Shown piece after piece: positions 56,801 through 64,000 of a stretch of 64,000 nt of DNA; position 1 is the first letter of the stretch; each line of letters begins with the position of its first letter. Under the pieces are notes generated by a model. That model was not told the origin of the DNA and ran no database searches. It saw only the letters and a program-made list of their open reading frames with translations. The translations under genes were made by a program, and so were the position numbers. This stretch comes from Haliclystus octoradiatus (taxonomy: Eukaryota > Cnidaria > Staurozoa > Stauromedusae > Haliclystidae), in NCBI GenBank assembly GCA_916610825.1, contig OU744451.1:1054001-1118000 (forward strand). Direction: 5' to 3'.

Positions 56801-57740
56801 TAGGTATTTTGTCTGAAAAAGACCTATAGCATTTGCATATTTGCGAGCTTCAGCACTGTTGTCTGTAATACCTTCAAAATTGCACGATATGTCAGTCAAC
56901 ATATTAATTGGGGGGCTTGTGACACACCAAGAACTTTACAAACGTGAAAGTATAACATGGTAATGTCTTCGCGACAGAAATAGCAACTTTTTAATAGGAT
57001 CCTGTTACCAGTAAATCTGGCTAGCCTAATTATGTGTATAATGAGAATGACAATGTATATATCTACGATTACAAGGCACCTTCTGCTGTTCTCTCATAGG
57101 AAATATTTGATGCTGAGCGAGTCACACTTTAATTAAGCATCATAATACAGACAAAGAGGCTTTGTAATGAGATATCAGACCTGAGAAGGTTTTCAAATTG
57201 TGTAAACGGTTGTTTATAATTTGCCCGCCCAGTGGATACAATAATCAAAGTGTTATTTAAGACGATCGAGTGAATTAAATTAAGTTATTTTAGTTCTCAT
57301 TCGTAAAATATTTATACAATAACTGCATTTCAACACACCTATAGTCTCCAGTATCCTGTTGATTTGGTTAATCGAGAAAAAATAAAGTGCATTTTCTACT
57401 GGGACTTTACTTAAAAGAATATATCAACATAAAACAGCATTCTCAATTTACCTCTGCAAGATCAATATAAATAAGGTGTTAACGCATTATCTTCTTATTT
57501 AATATTGGTGTCTGTTTGTATAGGTTGTATTATTTATCTCAAGATTATTTATCTCAATATAATATTAATTGATGTCATGTCATCCAAGCAAACAATATCA
57601 ACGTCATTACCAAAAACTGCAGGTGTCTTATAAACATTGCAGGCTTTAATTTACATGCAGCCTGAACAATTACTTTATTTATTGAACATGTTCATGTAAG
57701 TATACTTACAACAGAATAGTAACATCATGATGCGATACAT
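53814..57740 (-). CDS. Secreted cysteine-rich protein, probably GPI-anchored (5 exons)
   Basis: Exons in transcript order: 57740-57710, 56684-56471, 56164-56029, 54966-54818 and 54072-53814. Their lengths sum to 789 nt (263 codons with TAA) and every junction is GT-AG in phase. The start ATG at 57740 was chosen because it gives a hydrophobic N-terminus (MYRIMMLLFCWMVYLDIP) like a signal peptide, although the frame is open further upstream. The mature part has 12 cysteines spread over helical segments. The C-terminus has a Ser/Lys linker and then NLFITIVLFVAYAMI, typical of a GPI-attachment signal or a terminal membrane anchor. I do not recognise the family; the helical cysteine pattern recalls invertebrate secreted cysteine-rich domains, but no name is justified. 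It converges on the dynein-like gene with about 730 bases between the stops. Confidence 0.7.
55656..55824 (-). other. Possible secreted-peptide ORF inside an intron
   Basis: Within the intron between exons 3 and 4 of the cysteine-rich gene, a minus-strand ORF starts MRSGLKRGYLKFLNNLLISA and continues with a signal-peptide-like hydrophobic core followed by a charged segment. A possible donor (aaaag/gtattg) follows, but its phase does not match either downstream exon of the host gene. It could be an unrelated alternative first exon or chance. Confidence 0.2.
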
Positions 57741-58125
57741 TATGCCTTGAGTACTGGAAAGTGTGTATTTTGAGTGGTTGCACGCCCGTTCCTTGATTTC
57801 AAGCAGACGTAAATAAAATAACATAGTCTGACTTTCATTACTTAAATTCATTTCTAATTTCAAGCAATTCAAAAGACTAATAGAGTGGGGTTTGTTTCTG
57901 CCAGAAAATAAGTACCGTTTTATTATGTTTAGGCTACTCAACATTTAAACCCTTTCAATAGACACCAATCAGTTATTGTCTAATATAATAATAGTTTAGA
58001 TGTTGTTCAGGTTTCTTAAATTCAATGTAAATAAAGGCTTTTGTAGTTGTCTTGCGTTGCGTGGGTGATTCCTCGAGTAGTGCGTTTTCTCGACAACAAC
58101 AAACAATTAGTAGTGAATTATAGTC
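57741..58125. other. Upstream region of the minus-strand cysteine-rich gene
   Basis: The promoter of the minus-strand gene should lie here, but no convincing TATA box or other motif was found. The frame of exon 1 is open upstream to 57944. Confidence 0.3.
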
Positions 58126-58128
58126 TAA

Positions 58129-58907
58129 GGCATGGGTTATACGAGCGAACCGAAGCTAATAGCAATTGAGCTCGCTCCTAGTCGAATTAGATTTGCCCGC
58201 CGCGTTATACATGCGAACTTATATATTAATTTAGCTAATGGATTACGTGAAGTAACATGTCTCTTTTGTCATTGAAAATATTGTTGTGTGAAAATTGGAA
58301 TTTTCTCACATGACCAAAATGCTTTATACTGTTTTGTTCGTTGAAGCGGGCCAAGTCTTGCATCTTGTATTTAAGTTATGTCTTAGAAGTTGTAAAATAT
58401 ATAAAACTTTCTCATGATTCACTTTGATTTCCTGCAAATTAAATTTTATGATTAAGATTTTTTTGCATTTAATCAAGCTTTTCCTTTGCAATTTATTTTT
58501 TGTGTTTGGCCAGATACATTTTAATTCATAGATATGATAATCTACATAATGATTTGATGTTCTATTATGAACGGATTAAAAACGTCACCATGGAAACGTC
58601 AATAGAACAATGACTTGAAGCTTTTTCTAATTTGTAACCCCCGGTTTATTGCCACATAAAGGCAATTACGGAGACAGTCACGGCTCTGTGATAAAGGTGT
58701 ATTTGATTCGGTTCGCATTTAGCTCGCTCGTATAACGCAGAGGCGCTCTTAATGCATTAGGTTCGCTGTTAACCCGCTTGGACTATGCGAACTTAATACA
58801 TTGGCGAGCTCAATTGCGTTATACGGAGCGTGCTAACAGCGAACTTAATTCGAAAGAATGAAATAATCGAAATGTATTAGATTCGGCTCGCTCGTATAAT
58901 CCATGCC
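58129..58907. mobile_element. Harbinger-type MITE (first copy)
   Basis: 779-bp element with the same inverted ends as 59155-59931, flanked by TAA at 58126-58128 and 58908-58910. It ends 13 bases before the target duplication of the outer MITE. No ORF. Confidence 0.8.
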
Positions 58908-58923
58908 TAACTATTATATCTTA

Positions 58924-60538
58924 GGCTAGGGTTATATGGACGCACCAAACTCAATTGATTCATTCCTTCGAATTAAATCTCATGATAGCGCGCTTCATAT
59001 AACACCATTCGATTCATCAACATTCCTCAAAAAACATTAAGTGCGTCAAGCTAGCTCCGCACGTCAAGCCTTGAATTAATATCATCGCCATGCTATACGA
59101 GCGAGCCATCATCGCACCGAACCAAGTACATTCGATTCAAGGTGCCGTGACTGAGGCATGGGTTATACGAGCGAACCTAGCCTAATAGCAATTGAGCTCG
59201 CTCCTAATCGAATTAGGTTCGCCCGCCGCGTTATACATGCGAACTTAACTATTAATTTAGCTAATGTGATGTAATGTAATGTAACGTGATGTAAAATGTC
59301 TCTTTTCTCATTGAAAATTTTGTTGTGTGAAAATTGAAATTTGATCGCATGACCAAAATGCTTTTATGCTGTTTTGTTCGTTGAAGCGGTGAAAGTCTTA
59401 CATCTTGTATCTTTTAAGTTATAACTGGAAGTTGTAAAAATATATTTTTATCTTCCTCATGATAACTTTGATTTCTTGCCAATTATATTTTATATTTTAT
59501 ATTTTTGTATTTAATCAAGCTTTTTCTTTGCAACTTAATTTGTATTTGGCCAGATACATTTTAATTCGTAGATATGATAATCTACATAATTATTTGAATT
59601 TCTATTACGAACGGATTGAAGACGTCACCAACATCGATAGAACAATGACTTGAATCCTTTTTTAATTTGTAACCCCCGGTTTATTGCCATATAAAGGCAA
59701 TTACGGATACAGTCACGGGTCTGTGATAAAGGTGTATTTGATTCGGTTCGCTCGTATAACGCGGAAGCGCGCTTAATGCATTAGGTTCGCTGTTAGCGCG
59801 CTTGGACTATGCGAACTTAATACATTGGCGAGCTCAACTGCGTTATACGGAGCGCGCTAACAGCGAACTTAATTCGAATCAATGAAATAATGGAAATGTA
59901 TTAGGTTCGGTTCGCTCGTATAATCCATGCCTGAGCTCCTATACCTACCTTATATGGCAATAAACCGGGGGATGTGCAAATCATAAATTATTTTAAAGGA
60001 TGTTTCCATGGCAATGCGATAAAAAGAACATCGCTTTTGGGAAGTTGTTATGGTTACTTGTTTATATGATTGAAAAATGGCTGACAGGGAAGCTGATGTT
60101 TTCCAAATTTTCCAATTTTAGTCAATCACAATGCATCAGCACTAGAATTGAGGTCGCTTTTATCATAATATGTACGTTATTTTAATGGAAGTTCGCATTT
60201 AATTTGCTCTGAGTACTATACCTTGTTAGAACAAAAACTGTCTGCCATAAAAATGCTTGCAAACCTTTGAGACTACTACTTCATACAAGTTTCAAACTAT
60301 TGATCGGCAAAATAGAACGGAAAATCGCTGAAAGTGAATAATAATGCAAAGAAAACACTCTGATTTCAAACATTGAGGTATAATTCCAAGAAAACTGCTT
60401 CCTATCACGTGACATTTTGGCAAGTTTTTAAAGATCTTCGACATTTGATTCGTCTGTATAACCTCAAATGCGAATTTAATGCTATACGGTGTCGCACCTA
60501 ATTCGAATTGAGTTCGGTGCGTCCATATAACCCTAGCC
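58924..60538. mobile_element. Harbinger-type MITE (outer) carrying a nested MITE
   Basis: Terminal inverted repeats begin GGCTAGGGTTATATGGACGC at 58924 and end with the complement at 60538. A 3-bp target duplication TTA flanks it (58921-58923 and 60539-60541). It is interrupted by the related element at 59155-59931. Without the insert and its duplicated 3 bp, the element is about 835 bp. No coding capacity. TNA target duplications point to mobilisation by a PIF/Harbinger transposase. Confidence 0.75.
59155..59931. mobile_element. Harbinger-type MITE (inner, nested copy)
   Basis: 777-bp element with ends GGCATGGGTTATACGAGCGA and the complement, flanked by TGA at 59152-59154 and 59932-59934. 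It is inserted into the outer MITE 58924-60538. Subterminal GGTTCGC/GCGAACTTAAT motifs repeat in both orientations. Near-identical to the copy at 58129-58907. Confidence 0.8.
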
Positions 60539-60795
60539 TTAGTTTGCGGTTTCCTGCTGATAAAATTCCATTTCAGAATTTCTTATTCCAAGTATTTTCA
60601 ACGGGAGAAAGTTTTTTAAAATATAACTTTCTATTGGTGTAAAAGTCCATAATAAAACTGTGCTGATGGAATGAGAAACAATGAATATGTCGATATACAA
60701 TTTGATTGTGAAATTGAAATTGCTGTACATATGTTTGGGGGTTTGTCTACACACAGATGATTTTCCATACAATATAAAGTTGACAATCCGTTCGA

Positions 60796-60875
60796 GGTAA
60801 CTTTCATTGCGCTTCGATGGGGTTGTTCAAATAGAACTTTGGCAGAATGACCATAAAAAGTTTCAGATCACAAAA
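60796..60875. repeat. Dispersed repeat family 3 fragment
   Basis: AGGTAACTTTCATTGCGCTT and CAAATAGAACTTTGGCAGAA match the left part of 41112-41372. Confidence 0.5.
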
Positions 60876-61179
60876 AAAAAATACAACGGTACATTTTAAT
60901 CACAACAACAAATAATTACATAAAGTAATGAATAATAACAATAAAAAACTAAAAATTAATTGTTTAGGAAGAAACAAAAAGAAAACTCATTGAATTTTCG
61001 TAGAATATCAGTTAAATTGTAATTGAGTTGCAAGAGAAATATTGGAGCCAGCAAACAAAAACCTTTACAATTTATCATCATCATCATCATTTATTCAGAA
61101 ACCTTTAAGTTATACATAACATTTTTTGAATGGACTGATACATGTTGCATACATAGCTAAGTTAACAGGAGAACCAACA

Positions 61180-61302
61180 TTAAGTAAAGAAAGCGTTTGA
61201 ATAAAGTCACTGGTAACAATAACGGATTTTTATTTATTCGAACAACGTATCAACATCAGTCATTTTCAAGTTAAAAGTAAAATATATAATTATTTGATAT
61301 TT
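61180..61302 (-). repeat. Penelope-like element 3' non-coding tail
   Basis: Sequence immediately downstream of the GIY-YIG ORF. On the minus strand it contains ACTTGAAAATGACTG followed by ACGTTGTTCGAATAAATAAA. This resembles the conserved CTGAAGA...GAAA segment seen near the ends of Penelope-like elements, here decayed. A related segment occurs in the intron at 51694-51721. Confidence 0.4.
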
Positions 61303-61851
61303 ATAGATATTTCAGAATAAAATAATTAAATATATAAAAGGCTCGACATAATTTCGCCCTTATAGAGTCTGATTGCTTGTTCAGGATAGGTTTCAATTCC
61401 CTGATGAAAAGCATTTCATACATTAAGCAATCTTGTTTACTGTTACAATGCTTGAGAATGTCGAAATTGCTGCTAATGTCGGTTCCTGCATTGTGGGTTT
61501 TCCATGCTTTCCACAGTCTGCATTCTTGTGCTCTTCAACCCGTATAAGGAGGTGTTGACGTGTGTATCCGACATAACTTGTGTTACACAAGTCATACTTG
61601 TAATAATATACTATGGATTTTCGAGTTAATAATGAAGGTTTTAGTTCACGGTGCCGAACAGCATCTATTATTTTCTTACTTTTAAAAACGACTCTTATAC
61701 TAGTATTAGATTTTTGCCAAAGCCGATCCATGTCTTGTAAATAATCGGCAGATGATTGATCCTTAAAGGGGAGTACGATAGTTGCAAGGGTGTCCTCTTT
61801 ACGATGTTTAATAAAATTGTTAAAATAATTACAATAGGGCTCAGCGCCCAT
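61303..61851 (-). pseudogene. Penelope-like element: ORF 3' end with GIY-YIG endonuclease domain, frameshifted
   Basis: The minus-strand reading SIVYYYKYDLCNTSYVGYT then RQHLLIRVEEHK is the GIY-YIG motif of Penelope-like retroelements, preceded by IRVVFKSKKIIDAVRHRELK. After a frame change near 61440 the expected C-terminus continues as FDILKHCNSKQDCLMYEM and LFIRELKPILNKQSDSIRAK, which is the normal end of these proteins. The reverse transcriptase part is absent, so this is a 5'-truncated, broken copy. Reading order on the minus strand is from 61851 down to about 61303. Confidence 0.75.
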
Positions 61852-62030
61852 ACGTCATCAATCCACGAAACATTGCATTTTGGGATACCTGGTCAGACAT
61901 CAATTTCTCTTCGTGAATTTTGCGAAGCCACAAGCAGTTAGGTTTAGCTCATTATTGGAGTGTCTTATCGTCGTTTAAACCAAGTTTTAAAGTTTGAATT
62001 GTTGAATTTATTCAACTTTAATATATTATT

Positions 62031-62701
62031 ATGTCTTTGTCTGATATCTCGATTGTATTAACCAAGGAAGACGAGCCTGGTGCCAATTTATTAAGCGAGA
62101 CTAATAATTCTTCTGTAACGCAATTGCGTCGTTGGTTAGAGTGCCATGGAGAGAAAAGATTGCCTTAGAAAAGGTAAAAGTGAAAGAGAAAGTGGCCTTA
62201 GAAATGATTTAATAATTCGTGTTGAAGGATTGATTGCATTAAAAGCAAAAGTGGATTTAAAAATAGACGGTGGTCACTGGTACGAGTTGAAAAAAGCTGG
62301 TAGATAGTGTTGGAATTATCGAAATTAAATGTTTGAAAATGTTACCCTACAACTCCGTTGACGATGTGATTAAAAAAAGGCAAGCTGCTGATAACGACGC
62401 TGAAACAAAAAAGTTTTAGCACGTCAGTGTTTTAAATGTTCTTTTTCGAAAATTGGTTTTGAAAGAAAAAAATATATATCATTACCAAGTCCAACTACTA
62501 TTGCTAATTACTGAGGTTTCATATTGTGACTTTGTTCTACACAGTAAGAAAGGGAATCCCTCTATTCAACGGATGTATCCAGATAAGGAAATACAAACAG
62601 AAACTATTTTAGCTACAGAAACATTTTGGAAAAAAGTTTTTATCCCTGAATATTTTTTAATGAGGGTACCAAGACGACTTCTACCCATTGTTATTGATTA
62701 A
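62031..62701 (+). pseudogene. ISL2EU-type second ORF: SAP-like plus YqaJ-like nuclease remnant
   Basis: From ATG 62031 the frame reads MSLSDISIVL..., then VTQLRRWLECHGEK, an SAP-like motif. A stop follows, and the reading resumes after a frame change at 62201-62308 as GLRNDLIIRVEGLI and DLKIDGGHWYELKK. A deletion follows. At 62470-62700 the sequence YHYQVQLLLLITEVSYCDFV matches the YqaJ-type exonuclease core (YxxQVQxQL...CDFVVxxxxG) and ends near FIPEYF. Stops, frame changes and a missing middle show a decayed gene. ISL2EU elements are known to carry such a YqaJ ORF beside a DDE transposase, and one lies next door in convergent orientation. Confidence 0.6.
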
Positions 62702-63302
62702 ACAGTTTAAATTTTATCTCAATGTAGACTAATGAATATAGGAGAATGATATAGTGCAAAGAAATATACTAGTAATAATATTTGATATACAACGTATAAA
62801 ACCTGTGTAAACATGCAGCTGTAAATTAAATAGGAGATATTGACCACTATAGACAGGTTAACACTTTTCAGAGTTTTATTTTAATGCTAAGATATTTTTA
62901 GAAGACTTTTATTGATTTTCAACTACTAATTTGTATTTTATGTTTCTTCAGTTACATAATCTAGCTCTTTAATTCGAAAAGAACGGTAGCTTTAAGATTC
63001 TTATTGTATTGTAGATCAGTTTTCACCCCCACAAGGGTTCTGCAAGCCACCTGTCCATATGGACCGCTTCTATAAACAGGGTGTTTTTTGTGTAATGTAA
63101 GTGGGACAAGGAAGTGTTTCTCTAAAATAAGATAACCTGTTGGTTGACAATTTCAGTATAATTAGAATAAACAGTAATCAATAAAATAAAATAAGATATT
63201 ATTCAATAAATTAGAATAAGATATATTGTACATACATATTTAGCAATTATCTGCATAAGCAATTTTGGAAATTTACAAGACATGATGATACATTATTAGA
63301 CT
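62702..63302. other. Non-coding spacer between the two ISL2EU-type remnants
   Basis: AT-rich spacer between the convergent YqaJ-like and transposase remnants. I see no ORF and no terminal repeat in it. Confidence 0.4.
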
Positions 63303-64000
63303 AATTGAGAGCTCAAGTCAGCTAGGTTCAAGGGAATTGTGCCACTAATTAATCTAAATTTCTTTAAACGTTCATTGAACCGCTCAACGTGAATTCGAGC
63401 CTTGGCAATTCGTTTCCCCAACAGCAATTCTTCTTTACTTAATGCATCCCTCTGCTTCAGAAATAGGGGAATAAATATGTTGCCTGCTTGCTAAGTAAGA
63501 GATCCTGAACTGTAAAGCCTTTATATACTAAGAGGGAGTCTCCTGGATTAATATGTTGGAGAATTCCACATTCTTTGAAAATTTTAACATCGTCTATACC
63601 TCCTTCATATAGATGGAATACAAAACAAGCTGCACCACAAGGAGTAACTGCAATCAGGAATTTCATTGTATTGTGATTCTTATAAGATGAATACATATTG
63701 ACTTGCTTTCCATAGTCACTGGGTGTCTGGCAAAAAAACTCAGTACAATCTACTGAGCATCTGATGTTTTTAAATCCTTTAAAAACTCTTCGTAGGAATG
63801 GTTTCATCTCTTGTCTAGTGGGGAACATCAGTACATTCATATCCTTAAAATGGTGATACAAAAATTGTATCCAAGTTGTGAGTATTTTCCATATTAATGT
63901 CTCACTAATCGAGTACATATGAGCAAGAGTTGTGACATTAAATCCTCTTCGTAGCCTTAGTTAGGTAACAAACAACTGATCCTCCGAAGAAACATTTTTT
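63303..64000 (-). pseudogene. ISL2EU/Harbinger-like DDE transposase, inactivated, runs off the window end
   Basis: On the minus strand the frame reads LRLRRGFNVTTLAHMYSISE, then IRCSVDCTEFFCQTPS (first catalytic Asp region), YSSYKNHNTMKFLIAVTPCG, FHLYEGGIDDVKIFKECG, and finally IAKARIHVERFNERLKKF (the E/ER region). The second Asp position reads LLVYKGFTVQDLL where family members have DRGF or DKGF, so a catalytic Asp is Tyr. A one-base deletion near 63467 breaks the frame after PYF, and a stop interrupts the N-terminal part near 63962. The gene is therefore dead in at least three ways. The 5' part lies beyond 64000. Confidence 0.75.

Overview
This is AT-rich, intron-rich animal genomic DNA read with the standard code. 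It carries no bacterial or viral gene organisation. One very large gene is split into short exons with GT-AG introns, and the introns are packed with transposon debris: foldback MITEs, tRNA-derived SINEs, CR1/L2-like LINE ends, a Penelope-like element, solo LTRs and Harbinger/ISL2EU, hAT-like and pogo/Tigger-type elements. A marine invertebrate (for example a tunicate) fits, but no sequence seen here fixes the species.

Positions 615-53082 (+) hold the motor half of a dynein-heavy-chain-like protein, already open when the window starts. I could chain 59 exons in consistent reading phase, about 8.05 kb of coding sequence and about 2,685 residues. They run from just before AAA1, through AAA1-AAA6 and the stalk, to the C-terminal dynein domain and a stop at 53082. 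AAA1 has lost its Walker A Ser/Thr and its Walker B acidic pair, AAA3 and AAA4 have degenerate P-loops, and only AAA2 keeps GxxxxGK[ST]. The stalk is too short to hold a microtubule-binding domain. It therefore looks like a non-motile pseudo-motor, and DNHD1 (dynein heavy chain domain-containing 1) is my best family guess.

Positions 53814-57740 (-) hold a convergent five-exon gene for a 262-residue secreted cysteine-rich protein. It has an N-terminal signal sequence and a C-terminal hydrophobic tail that looks like a GPI-anchor signal. I do not recognise the family.

Positions 58.1-64 kb are mobile-element territory. There are two copies of a 0.78-kb Harbinger-type MITE, one of them nested in a related MITE (all with 3-bp TNA target duplications), then the 3' end of a Penelope-like element with a GIY-YIG domain. 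After that come two convergent decayed ORFs, SAP/YqaJ-like (+) and a DDE transposase (-), which together look like one ISL2EU-type transposon.

Two foldback repeat families fill the introns of the dynein-like gene. One is built from the palindrome GTTCATGAAC repeated on an 11-bp pitch. The other has CACCAAAACCATG ends. I saw no copy of the first after about 47.8 kb or of the second after about 39.2 kb.
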